NCBI GenBank assembly: GCA_021014325.1
Contig: CM037457.1
Coordinates: 7,918,721 to 7,982,720, forward strand
Reading direction: 5' to 3'
Length of the DNA: 64,000 nt
From: Plazaster borealis
Lineage: Eukaryota; Echinodermata; Asteroidea; Forcipulatida; Labidiasteridae
Part shown: positions 50,231-61,996 of the stretch, piece by piece
Position numbering within the stretch: position 1 is the stretch's first letter
Layout: the number at the start of each line of letters is the position of its first letter
The notes under the pieces: model-generated
Database searches by the model: none
The model's input: the letters and a program-made list of their open reading frames with translations, nothing else
Told to the model about the DNA's origin: nothing
Made by a program: the position numbers and the translations under genes

Positions 50231-52388
50231 TTCATGTGTGAGGCCAAAACATCTCACAATCTCGGGGTCCAAAGCCATACACATAGCCTACTCCATTGTT
50301 TAATACCACTACAAGAGACAACAAATGTTTTATGACCTGGAACATTATGAAGCATCTCACTCTCTCGGGGCCCCGCCCAGGGTGTGGAAATAGACTGTGC
50401 AAGTCTCGCGCATATTTGAACTTCCGGGACCATTGTGGTCCCAACCATATGGAGATTTACGTGGGAAAGATTTTGTTTTGTCAATTATTTCAGTTAAACA
50501 TGGTTTATGACCATGAAAAATATATATGTTGATGGGAATGTAATACTTAGTTATAAAAAATATGAAAGTAAAATCAATTCAACAATATAACGAAGAAAAC
50601 CCGAGAATAAAACTTGACCTCAGCTTCCGGTTACTGCCAAAAACTAAGAATTTTGTGCTCACCTCCGATAACAAAACTTATGTAAATGCTTGTTTTGGAT
50701 GCGCGATGATAATCGCCAGTACGGTAATTGCAACGGGAAGCCTTTTTATTGCAGTCTTTGAGGCGTCAGCGTCCTCTATAAACTGCGTCAAGCGTTAATT
50801 TTACGCCCGTGTGACCTTCGCGAATCCTTGTAAGGGGTTTCTAAAAAGTTAAGATCAAATAAGCATCCTTGTCCCAGAGTTTGAATTTTGTTTCAATAAT
50901 AATTAACACATTATTGGTGTATTTATTACAAAACTAAAAACTGATTTTATAAAAATGTAATGAGTATTTTTGTTGTTCAGAGTTTGTCATTAGATATAAT
51001 TTAAAACAAAGATTTGATTTTTAGGAAAAGAAAGTTATTCGTTTTACGTGTTTTCTCGTTCCGATACGCACGAGACTTGCACAGTCTATAAAGGCCATAT
51101 CACCCCTTTGGGCCCAGATTCTTCCTTCTATGTGGCCGAAACATCCCACTATCTCGGGGCTCTGCCCCGGCTAGTACTCTCTATAGGTCTATACTGTGGA
51201 AATTGGGTTCAACTGTGGAAATTGGGTACGTGATTTTAATTTGTAAAAAGGAACATTTTGAAACTTTGTTTAGAAAGGGCCACAAAGCCCGTTTTATCAA
51301 TGCTTGTTACCGCATTGTGGGGCCCCGTTTTGTATAGCCGCTTTGTTGCAACATGGAAATAAAACAAAGCAGCCTCTAACAAATGACGTCAAAGTATTGC
51401 CCTTTTGATGCACTGCTAATGGCAGAAGCGCAGCTAGTTTTTAAAACGTTTTTTGGGGGGCTTAATTTATTTTGGATCGATAAGGACGACAATTTAGACG
51501 TGTACAATTCTCCAAATACAAGCCCACATCTCCCACATCAATATCATACTTATCAACAAGACAAATGGGCATTAACCCTTTAGATAAAACATGTCGCAAA
51601 TGCTAGTGTATGCATACCCATTCTTGCCATCTAAGCCTGACATATAGACCGATTAAGTGCATCCATCTTAACACGTAAATGAGACAACTCTACCATACAA
51701 CTCGATGCCTATCCCGTGATTCTTCGGGCCATGCATAATTATTATACATTTGCTTACTCAGGCTTGTCTTATGACATTTCATCGATATTTACACAGTACG
51801 GCCTCCTGACTGTCCATAAATCTTTTATGAAATGGGGGTTCCGTTTTGTCCAACCAAGTTTGTTTATTTATGACGTTATAAATACATGTGAACATCATCC
51901 CTTATTATGGCCACCCCATAAAGCTCCCCACTGAGCTCATGTAGGCTACAAAGGACCCATTATTTATCACAACATCAAATATTTCATAAAGCAGCAAATG
52001 ACACAACACTTTATAATATAGGGGCGTGCCCCCGAAGTAGGCGGCCTTGGCGGGTTGTTCACATTCAGAGAATCCCACTTTCATAGGTGGACTCTCCGAC
52101 CTCCCGCGTGCCTTCCGTCTTTTAGGCACCTCATTATTAAGGGGTCCGCCTGCACCCGGCCGTGTACCATCAGTTCCAAATTTCGTTTAATTTCGTTAAT
52201 AGCACCAAATGGGAGCTATTATTGCCGATACAGTGTCTCTACAGGAGTCCTTTCCCCCAAGTTGGTCCGCTTCGTACCAAGCGTCGTCTATCAGACCCTC
52301 GAAACACCGAGCGGAGACTTTTAACCTGCAAAGCACTCCTCGGAAGCTTACGCTGCATGGCTCACATGTAGCCCTATACCCTGAAATT
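50231..52388. other. Unassigned DNA with scattered minisatellite units
   Basis: CATCTCAC..TCTCGGGG units lie at about 50250, 50353 and 51145. A TTGACCTCAGCTTCCGGTTA array scrap is near 50615. A 78-codon frame at 50562-50798 has one hydrophobic stretch but overlaps that scrap, so I do not call it a gene. Confidence 0.5.
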
Positions 52389-52414
52389 ATTCAATTCAAT
52401 TCAATTCAATTCAA
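52389..52414. repeat. (ATTCA)n microsatellite
   Basis: Five near-perfect ATTCA units. Confidence 0.85.
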
Positions 52415-53755
52415 CTTAAATACACATTTGATTTCCATACTTCCGTGAAAAATACCGACAATTGCATGTACTACGGAGTAAGGCAAAATATCAGTAGGCC
52501 TAAATGATATAAACAGCGTAATAAAAAGAGTAAGCCGTTTGATAAGCAGAAGCTTGTAAAAACAAAATGAAACGGCAGTATTGCCTATCGACAACTGTTT
52601 TTAGCGTGTTAAGGATTAAGAGCACACAAAAATGTCGATCCCTGTTATCTTCACAAATCCCAGGCTAGCCATTATAGAAGATCCACGGGATTTCCTCTTT
52701 ATTAATCCAGACTAAATTCTGACTATCTTTTACCGTCTTTAACTGTTTTCCAAAACATTAGGCCTACCATTGTAGAACCCTACAGCAATTATATGTGGGA
52801 CTCGAACAAAGGAAACTATAGTGACTTTTAAATACTGCTCACCTGGGCAATCTCCGACACATCACTGGCGGGTTCTTGGGATTAGGTGCATGGCTCAGTG
52901 ACCCCGGGTTTGACAAAAGCACTGATGACCCGGTAGGCAAGCCGAAAAGCCGCGTTCGCAAAAGCAGAATGGAAAACGCCGGTGCAATGCATTCCAGACG
53001 TTCACGAAAGGCACGAAAAGTACACAAAAGCCATTTGAACGACATCTAAGCTCATTTAAATTAAATTACTCAATACTTGGAATTGCCTCAGATAGAAATC
53101 ATGGTATTCGAAAATGCGCTGTCCAAATTGTGGACCATTTCCTTCCACAATTTTGTATCGCTGAAAACTGTTACTTTGATTTTATTATTACTTTTAGGGG
53201 CTCCTTTTCTGCATTTTGACCATAGTTTCCCTTTTATCTTTTTGACCCGATGTATACAAATTCGCAAACCATTCTTTGGCCGGCTGCCATGGAATATTTT
53301 AAATGAATAAACCAATGAATAACGAAAAAGAATGATTGTAAGTATCTTCTACCGCCCCTGAAGGAACACTGTCCCCGGGCTCCCCCTATGTTACTCCCTG
53401 ATCTGTACCAGTGTTAACCATATTCTTCTCTCATCGCTACGCTGTATATAAAGCGAACAGACGCATTACCGAAGCAGCCCCAAAGGCCCTTCTCCGTACT
53501 AACAACTATATACCCCTCTCCTATGCGAGCAAACCAACCGTAATATTGCGGAAATACCCGGCCGAATGAAACCACGTTCATACCTCTTCGGGCTTATACC
53601 CTTAATACTTTACTATACTTCACCCAAGATCCCTTCAGAATAATGTACTCAATCAAGCCTCTGTGTGTTTCCGAGCTTTCAACCGGAGACGAACCAGTTC
53701 ACGTCCAGCTGCGAGCACGCCAGAAGCGCGAATGATTTAAATCATGCGCCTTCTT
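52415..53755. other. Unassigned DNA; weak exon candidate on minus strand
   Basis: A 68-codon minus frame (53045-52839) meets a good splice-donor consensus, CAG|GTGAGC, near 52850. No acceptor or domain supports it. The rest is featureless to me. Confidence 0.35.
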
Positions 53756-54410
53756 TGTTCACCGTAGTGCAATAACACGTGTTTGGATACATGTAGATTG
53801 TACGTGTAGTTCAGTTTACATAAACTACACGTAGAATACATTTAGCATCGCCGTTCGCTTGTATACTGCGCACCCGGCATAAAGATAATCCATATAATAC
53901 TTGAAAAATTCGTAACTCCGAACCACACACTGGATTTTAACAATCCATACATCTGCACTACACTAATTGTGACCCAGTTTGACCTTGACTTCCGGTTCCA
54001 AGCGGAAGTTGACATTTAATGTTTGAAAATTAATAATTCCTGAACCAAACAATGGATTTTTACAATCTATACATCATTGGAAAAGTGTGTAACAACTTAA
54101 CAAACGATACACAGAAAAAGACCCCATTTAACCTTGACTTCCGATTCAAACCGGAAGATGAAATTTAATTTTTGAAAAAATCAGAAGTCCTGAACCACAC
54201 GTTGGATTTTTACCATCTATACGTCATAAGAAAGGGCTCCAAGGACTTAAAAAAACGCTACACAAAGTGTGACCACATTTGACCTTGACTTCCGGTTCAA
54301 ACCGGAAGTTAAAAGTTATTGGTTAAACAAATCGTAACTTCTGAGCAACACATTGAATTTTTACAATCTATACATCATTGCGAAAGTATGTAACAACTTA
54401 AACACAATGT

Positions 54411-54839
54411 GGCGTGTCGTGGCCGAGCGGATAAGAACACCGAACTCAAGCTCTTGTGTTTCTGATCAGCAGAGTGTGGGTTCGCATCCCAGTCGTGACA
54501 CTTGTGTCCTTAAGCAAGACACTTAACCACATGCTTCGTCCTTGGGACGTTAAGCCGTTGGTACCGTGTGTTGTGTAATGCACGTAAAAGAACCCAGTGC
54601 ACTTATCGAAAAGAGAAGGGGTTCGCCACGGTGTTCCTGGTTTGATCGGCAGCATATTGCGCCACAGCACCTTGTAAACCATTACATGGTGCTATGTAAA
54701 GGACTTGGTCTCATACTTCAAAAACCTAGCTCCACAATACCTTGCAGGAAAATAATGAACGTTAAAGCGCCTTGAGCGTCACTGAGTGACGGATATGTGC
54801 GCTATATAAGAAGCCACTATTAGTATTATAACTATGATT
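54411..54839 (+). mobile_element. Full-length tRNA-derived SINE (429 bp)
   Basis: The head is a serine/leucine-type tRNA: box A TGGCCGAGCGG (54419-54429) and box B GGTTCGCATCC (54479-54489) form an internal RNA polymerase III promoter. The core TTAAGCAAGACACTTAACCA and the tail GTGCGCTATATAAGAAGCC match the 49.6-kb SINE in kind. It is flanked by a 5-bp duplication AATGT (54406-54410 and 54840-54844). The interrupted host is a ~150-bp array unit. Confidence 0.88.
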
Positions 54840-55223
54840 AATGTGACCCCATTTGACCTTTACTTCCGGTTCAAACCGGAAGATGAAATTTTGTATTTGA
54901 AAAATTCATAACTCCTGAACCACACTTTTTATCATCTATGCGTCATCCGAAAGGGCCTTGCGATACATTGTGACCTCATTTGACCTCGACTTCCGGTTAA
55001 AACTGGGTGTTGAAATTTAAAATTTAAAAAAATCATAACTTCTGAAATACATATTTGGTTTTTACAATCTATACATATTGGAAAAGTATGTAAAAACTCA
55101 AGAAAAGATACACACAGTGTGACCGCATTTGACCTTGACTTCCGTTTAAAACCGGAAAATGAAACTTAATGTTTGTCTAAAACATATCTCCTGTACCATG
55201 CACACAATGGATTTTTACAATCA

Positions 55224-56493
55224 CTAGCGGGAAACCCGCGCTACGCGCGGGTCCCCGCTAGAGTTCCGCGCTGTTTCGATTTCACAAAGCACTAAGATTG
55301 ATCTTAACTTTGTATCAATCTTAATTGCTAAGCAAAGTGTGATGTCACATTACAAATTACCCTGTCCCTGTTTGTACCCCGTTTCGTTAACTTTTTTTTC
55401 CCGTTCAGTTTATTATTTTCCTGTCCCGTATCATTATTTTATTAGTCCCTTTTCTTTTTTCCTTTCCCGTATTATTTCCCCAGCCCCGTTAAATTGTTCT
55501 GTCCTGTTCATTATTTTGTCGTCCCGTTTTTTTCCCGTTTTGTATTATTAGTCAGTCGAATAAGTTTTGTTCCTGTCCCGTTCATTAACCCTGCGCTGCA
55601 GTATCAAGGTCTTAACAAAAGAGGTGTAGATGCCGCGAGGTTTAAAATAAAAAAAATAGTGTTCCCATGCGTAAACTTTTAAGGCGTGTTTTATTCAGTT
55701 TTGTCATAGTTTGCTTGAGGACGGATGCATGTCCTGGAAAAAATGGAGCTGCGTGTTGGGGGAGGGGATGCCCTCGTCCCTCCGTAAAAAATAAAAGGTA
55801 CCGCCCCCACCCCTTCCTCTCCCCGTTCCACGTGCTCTAACCCGCGCCTCCGTGCCTGCCTCCATTCCCCGCCCCTTCCTCTCCCCGTCCCACGTGCTCT
55901 AACCCACGCCTCCGTTCCCCGTGATCCCGTGCGTTGGCATTGTTCTTTACTTGTACTGTACGCGCGCGCGGCCCATAGCAACAGTTCTTTGCTTGCACTG
56001 TACGCGTGTGCGGCCCATAGCAACAGTTCTTTGCTTGCACTGTACACGCGTGCGGCCCATATCAACAGTTCTTTGCTTGCATTGTACGCGCGCGCTGCTC
56101 ATATAACCCGCGCCTCCGTGCCTGCCTCCGTTCCCCGCCTCTTCCTCTCCCCGTCCCGTGTGCTCTAACCCACGCCTCCGTTCCCCGTGATCCCGTGCGT
56201 TGGCATTGTTCTTTGCTTGTACTGTACGCGCGCGCGGCCCATAGCAACAGTTCTTTGCTTGCACTGTACGCGTGTGCGGCCCATAGCAACAGTTCTTTGC
56301 TTGCATTGTACGCGCGCGCGGCCCATAGCAACAGTGAAAACGGCGCGCAAAAACCCATTCATTTTGGTGTTTTTTTGCCCATAAATATGTCAATTATGTC
56401 AAATATGTCCATTGTTCCATTGTTACAAGTACCCCGTAAGTCGTCATGTGTAAGAACACACACACAGACACGATTCGGCTATTTATAAAGAGA
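55224..56493 (-). mobile_element. Canonical non-autonomous Helitron (1270 bp)
   Basis: On the minus strand it starts TCTCTTTATAAATAGCC (from 56493), preceded by A. It ends with a GC-rich hairpin (CCCGCGCGTAGCGCGGG), TTTCC and CGCTAG (ending 55224), followed by T. This is the textbook 5'-TC/CTRR-3' structure inserted between A and T without a target duplication. The flanks rejoin as an array unit (TTTTTACAATCA next to TTACGTCTTTAAAATC). It has no coding region; the cargo is GC-rich repeats and CCCGT-rich DNA. Confidence 0.85.
55845..56335. repeat. 42-bp GC-rich units within a 266-bp tandem duplication
   Basis: TTCTTTGCTTGCACTGTACG followed by CGCGCGCGGCCCATAGCAAC recurs every 42 bp (55985, 56027). 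The larger block repeats after about 266 bp (GATCCCGTGCG at 55922 and 56188). The 42-bp period keeps frames open, so the several 60-150-codon frames here are artefacts. Confidence 0.85.
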
Positions 56494-56705
56494 TTACGTC
56501 TTTAAAATCTCAACAAGCACTACACAAAATGTGACCCCATTTGACCTGACTTCCAGTTCAAACCGGAAGTTGATTTTTTTTTTAATGGAAAAAACTAACT
56601 TCTGACCCAAATATAAGATTTTTGTCACCAATTCATTTAATCATAATTTGATGACATCACTCACGAACACCTTGTTTCTGTAACCAACAAAAACTGAACT
56701 TCTAG

Positions 56706-57360
56706 TCTTCTTCTTCTTCTTCTTCTTCTTCTTCCACGGAACTCCTCTCTAGAGCATAACTCAAGATTGAAATTGAATTGAATATTGAAACTCATCAGAC
56801 AATTGAACCTCAATATGAAGACGGCAAAAACTTGATGACGTTATGATGATATCATCAAGATTGAAATTGAATTGAATATTGAAACTCATCAGACAATTGA
56901 ACCTCAATATGAAGACGGCAAAAACTTGATGACGTTATGATGATATCATCAGGTGTCGAATTACAAGGGTTTTAAAGTTAAAAATGACTATTTGCTATTT
57001 GCTATATCTCCTTGAATTTGAAAGATATGATGTTCATGATTGGACATTGGATAGATCAACATTTTAAAAGTCAACGAAAAAATCGTATCACCTTTGCTTC
57101 TGGTCGTACCGGAAGATCAAAGTTTGCCTCTGTTTGTTAAAAAACCAAAATCAATTTTGGGGCATAACTCAGGATAAAAATTGAATTGAACATTGAAACT
57201 CATCAAACAATTGAGCCTTAATATCAAGACGAAAAAAAATAGATGATGTCAGGATGACGTCATCAGGTTTTGAATTACAATGAATCAAAGTTTAATATAT
57301 GTAAAAAGATCATAACTCATGAACCACATATTGGATTTTTACAATCTATACATCATCGGA
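56706..57360 (+). mobile_element. Helitron-like element, 3'-truncated
   Basis: It starts with (CTT)n directly after the CTAG at 56705. It contains a ~70-bp internal duplication (near 56830-56945), the GTCGTACCGGAAG motif and TGACGTCATCA, and stops at TACATCATCGGA near 57360. Confidence 0.62.
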
Positions 57361-57598
57361 TAAAATAACCAATATCATAGCGCAAAAATGGTGCACCAAA
57401 TGGCTTGAATTGGGCATCCTTTTTTACAACATTTCGAACTTCTGAGAGGGGGCACATCCTCCTCCCACTCCCTCCTGCGTCGCATACGTGAAAGGGCGGC
57501 GCTAACGCGCCGATGTACATTCCTTTTATAATCGCCCCCCCCCCCAAAAAAAACACCCCAAAAAACAAAAAAAAACCAAACTAAAACCCCCCAAAACA
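57361..57598. other. Junction between opposite-facing arrays
   Basis: The 238 bp are unlike either neighbour and end in C- and A-rich homopolymers. To the left the family reads plus, to the right minus. Confidence 0.6.
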
Positions 57599-60217
57599 CT
57601 AGAGCTTCAGCTTTTGTTAGTTACAAAAACAAGGTGTTCGAGAGTAACGTCATCAATTTATGAGTAAATGGTTTGGTGTCGACAAGTTACCTTATCAATC
57701 CAACGTCTGGTGCAGGAGTCAGATTTGTTCAGTATAAAAATTCAATTTCCGGTTTGAACTGAAAGTCAAGGTAAAAAGGGTTTACACTTTGTGCAGCGTT
57801 TGTTGACTTTTTAAAGACCTTAACAATGATGTATACATTTTAAAAACCAATGTGTAGTACAGGAGTTATAATTTGTTCAAGTACTAAATTTCAACTTCCG
57901 GTTTGAACGGGAAGTCAAGGTCAAATTAGGTCACATTATGTGTATTGTTTCTTAAGTTGTTACATACTTTCCCAATAATGTATAGATTGTAAAAATCCAA
58001 TGTGTTGTTTAAAAGTTACGATTTGTTGAAACATTAACTTTCACTTTCTGGTTTGAACCGAAAGTCAAGGTCAAATGAGGTCACAGTGTGTAGCTGCGTT
58101 TCTTAAATCTTTGGAGCCCTTTCTGGTGATGAATAGATGATAAAAATCCAAGGTGTGGTTCAGGAGTTCTGATTTTTTCAAATATTAAATTTCATCTTCC
58201 GGTTTGAACAGGAAGTAAAAGTCAATTGGGGTCACATTCTGTATATAGTTTCTAAAGTTGTTACATACTTTCCCAATGGTAAATGGATCGTAAAAATCGA
58301 TTAAGTTGTTCAGAAGTTAAGATTTTTTTAAATATTAAATTTCAACTTCCGGTTCGAACCGGAATTCAAGGTCAAACAGGGTCACACTTTGTGTAGCGCG
58401 TGTTCAGTTTATTAAGACCTTTCAGATGATGTATGGATTGTGTTACGATCCAAAAATCTCCAAACTATCCGTGAATATAAATCACTCAAAAAGCCTGAAT
58501 TTTCTCAGATGCAACAAAGAAATCAAACAAGGTGACACTGATGTATAAGAACACAGAATCCAAGTGATTTAATGATAAAACTATCAACCAATTCAGTTAC
58601 CGATTTGGTTTAACAAACATACACTGATTGCATAAAACAAGTGTACATTAAAATGGATCTTATACAACATAAGTATCTTACGGGCTAATACGTCAACCTG
58701 GATGAAATACAGGCGAGGATCACAGCAACAGAAGATACAGCGAGGATCACATACACTGGCTCTAAAACGATCAACTCCAGGGGCGGTAAAACAGTTCTTT
58801 GCCGATGTGACTATGAGCTATCACGGGGCGAACTCACTCCGAAAAATGTCCAGAAGAAGACGAAGCAACAACGGGTACACAATCTGACACCCGCCACAAA
58901 ATATGGGGAAGAAGACCCCAAAATACCGAACTGTAGATTAAGTTCGAAACTGTCCTTTCCGGATTTAAGTTAAGCTCTTTAACTGCACTCGGTCAAAAGC
59001 GAACTCTACCAAAAGCTCCTCCAACGAGTTGAATCACAATCACAGAAGTCGGAGCTTCCACCAGTCTTGAGTATTTGTGTCCCCTCGAAGATTGATCCCC
59101 AGCCTGTATATAAAGGATTTGTGTTGTTTTCTGGAAAGTTCTAAAACTAACTTCAAACTTCCAGAGCCTAGATCATTCTAGATCCTTCATAACGGATTAA
59201 CGCCGCCCACTAGGGTCAACGGACTTACACACATAAAATGATTGACAGCGTGCGTTGTATACATGTAATTACATGTACATGTATTAGGGTCTCATAACAA
59301 TTGCAAATATCCAATGTGTGGTTCAGGAGTTATGACATTTTAAAGTATTGGATGTTTCGCTCGTTGTTTCATTGCACAGTCACGCCAAATTTGTTCATAC
59401 ATCCGGTTTTGACCAGATGCAAAAGTCAAAATGTTGTCATTGTGTGCAAAAGTTTGAGCAGGCTCAATCATCTATTACCTGATGCAAAAAAATTAATAAA
59501 GAAATACGCGGTTTTTGAGATACAAATTTTGTGAAAGATTCAACTTCCGGTTTGAACCGGAAGTCAAGGTCAAATGGGGTCATGCTTTGTGTAGCGTTTG
59601 TTGAAATCTTAATGACCTATCCGATGATGTATAGATTGTAAAATTCCAACATGTGGTTCATGAGTTATGATCTTGTTACAGATATTAAACTTTGATTCAT
59701 TGTAATTCAATACCTGATGACGTCATCATGACATCATCAAATTATGTCGTCTTGATATTAAGGTCCAATTATCTGATGAGTTTCAATGTTCAATTCAATT
59801 TGAATCGTGGGTTATGCCCCGAAATTGATTTTTTTAAGAAAAACAAACAAAGGCAAACTTTGACCTTCCGGTACGACCGGAAGAAAAGGTCATACAATTT
59901 TTGCGTTAACTTTTGAAATGTTGCCCCAGTCTTGATCTATCCGATGCCCAATTATGAACATCACAGCTTTCAAATTCAAGGAGATACAGCGAATAGCAAA
60001 TGTTCATTTTTAAACTTTAAAACCCTTGTAATTCAACACCTGGTGACGTCATAACGACGTCATCAAGTTTTTGCCGTCTTCATATTGATGTTCAATTGTC
60101 TGACGAGTTTCAATGTTCAATTCAATTTCAATCTTGAGTTATGCTCTAGAGAAGAGTTCCGTTGAAGAAGAGTTCCGTGGAAGAAGAAGAAGAAGAAGAT
60201 GAAGAAGAAAAGAAATA
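57599..60217 (-). mobile_element. Helitron-like element, split by a solo LTR
   Basis: Its minus-strand 3' end is CTAG (57602-57599) after an imperfect hairpin. The body has ~150-bp units reading TTGACCTTGACTTCCGGTT on the minus strand and CREs at about 59715-59730 and 60045-60062. The 5' end is a (CTT)n tract near 60211-60178. Removing the LTR leaves about 1760 bp, close to the 1779 bp of the next copy. Confidence 0.66.
58441..59299 (+). mobile_element. Solo LTR (859 bp)
   Basis: It begins TGTTACGATCC and ends CTCATAACA, so the terminal TGTTA/TAACA pair is inverted. A 4-bp duplication ATTG flanks it (58437-58440 and 59300-59303). A TATATAAA box is at 59107-59114. The uninterrupted version (GTATGGATTGTAAATATCCA) is seen at about 61051-61070 in the neighbouring copy. 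The rest of the retrotransposon is absent, as after LTR-LTR recombination. Confidence 0.82.
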
Positions 60218-61996
60218 CTAGAGCTTCGGTTTTTGTTAGTTACAAAAACAAGGTGTTCAAGAGTAATGTCATCAAATTATGAGTGAATGATTTGGTGTCA
60301 ACAAGTTACCTTATCAATCCAACGTCTGGTTCATGAGTTAGATTTGTTCATTACAAAAACTCAACTTCCGGTTTGAACTGGAAGTCAAGGTCATATGGGT
60401 TCACATTTTGTGTAGCGCTTGTTGAAATTTTAAAGACCTTTCTAATGATGTAAAGGTTGTAAAATTTCATTGTGTGGTACAAGAGTTATGATTTTTTTCA
60501 AGTATTCAATTTCATCTTCCGGTTTGAACGGGAAGTCAATGTCAAATGAGGTCACATTCTGTGTATTGTTTCTTAAGTTGTTACATTCTTTCCCAATAAT
60601 GTAAAGATTGTAAAAATCCAATGTGTTGTTTAGAAGTGACGATTTGTTGAAACATTAACTTTCACTTTCCGGTTTGAACCGGAAATTAAGGTCAAATGAG
60701 GTCACAGTTTGTAGCGTTTCTTAAATCTTCGGAGCCCTTTCTTATGATGTTTAGATAATACAAATCCAATGTGTGGTTCAGGAAATCCGATTTTTTTCAA
60801 ATATTAAATTTCATCATCCGGTTTTAACAATAAGTAAAGGTCAATTGGGGTCACATTCTGTATATAGTTTCTAAAGTTGTTACACACTTTCCCAATGATG
60901 AATAGGTTGTAAAAATCGAATGAATTGTTCAGAAGTTAAGATTTTTTTAAATACCAAATTTCTACTTCCGGTTTGAACCGGAATTCAAGGTCAAACAGGG
61001 TCACACTTTGTGTAGCGCGTGTTCAGTTTATTAAGACCTTTCAGATGATGTATGGATTGTAAATATCCAATGTATGGTTCAGGAGTTACGAATTTTTCAA
61101 GTATTAGATGGATTATCTTTATTCCGGGGTGCGCAATATACAGCGATGTTAAATGTATTCCTACATGTAGTTGATGTAAACTGAACTACACGTTCAATGT
61201 ACATGTATCTGTACACGTGTTATTACACTATCCCGCGTTATCAAAGTGGGTCAACACAAACGTGCGCTTTTATGCCAGTGGTTATAAGACAAGATGTTAA
61301 TGTCAAAATGTTGTTATTTCTGTGCAAAAGTTTGAGCAGGCTCAACGTTCTACAACCTGATGCAAAAATTATGCAGAAATTATAAGTATTTTTTGAGATA
61401 CGAATTTTATGAAATTTCCGGTTTGAACCGGAAGTCAAGGTTAAATATGGTCACTTTCTGTGTAGCATTTGTTGAACTTTTAACGAACTTTCCGATGATG
61501 TATATGATTTTTTTGCAAATAATAAACTTTGATTTAATTTAATCAAATTTGTGTCGTCTTGATATTTAGGTTAAAATATCTGTGTTTCAATATAAAATTC
61601 AATTTCAATCTTGAGTTATGCTGTAGATAAGCCCGAAAATGATGTTTTTCAAGAAAAACCCAAAGGCGAACTTCGACCCAGGGTAACGACCCAGAAATTA
61701 AGGTCGTACGATTTTGGTGTTAACTTTTCAAATGTTGCCCCAGTCTTGATCTATGCGATGTCCAAGTATGAACATCATAGCTTTCATATTCGTTGAAATA
61801 CAGCAAAAAGCAAATGGTCACTTTTCAACTTTAAAAACCTTGTAATTCGACACCTGATGACGTCATCATGACGTAATGACAACTGTGCCGTCTTAGTATT
61901 GAGGTTCAATTGTCTGATGAGTTTTAAGGTTCAATTCAGTTTCAATCTTGAGTTATTATCCAGAGAAGAGTTCGCTGGAAGAAGAAGGAGAAGAAA
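60218..61996 (-). mobile_element. Helitron-like element (1779 bp)
   Basis: Its minus-strand 3' end has the stem GTTTTTGT/ACAAAAAC, a spacer and CTAG (60221-60218). The 5' tract TTCTTCTCCTTCTTC is at about 61996-61978. It has the same unit order as 57599-60217. Confidence 0.68.

Larger units (their letters stand above)
53756..56705 (+). mobile_element. Helitron-like element, 5'-truncated, with two nested insertions
   Basis: It is collinear with 37880-38900 (the ACTACACGTAGAATACATTT leader, then ~150-bp units with TTTGACCTTGACTTCCGGTT). It is interrupted by a SINE (54411-54839) and a Helitron (55224-56493). It ends with CACGAACACCTTG, a hairpin and CTAG (56702-56705). Confidence 0.62.

Noticed and set aside
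50562..50798. 78-codon frame with one hydrophobic segment as a small membrane protein
   Set aside because: It overlaps an array scrap (TTGACCTCAGCTTCCGGTT), so it is probably chance.
54411..54500. A functional tRNA-Ser/Leu gene
   Set aside because: Boxes A and B are present but the sequence continues into a SINE core and tail, and the acceptor and anticodon stems do not fold convincingly.
55691..56488. Several overlapping 60-148-codon frames on both strands
   Set aside because: They arise from 42-bp (14-codon) GC-rich repeats inside a Helitron and are open on both strands at once.
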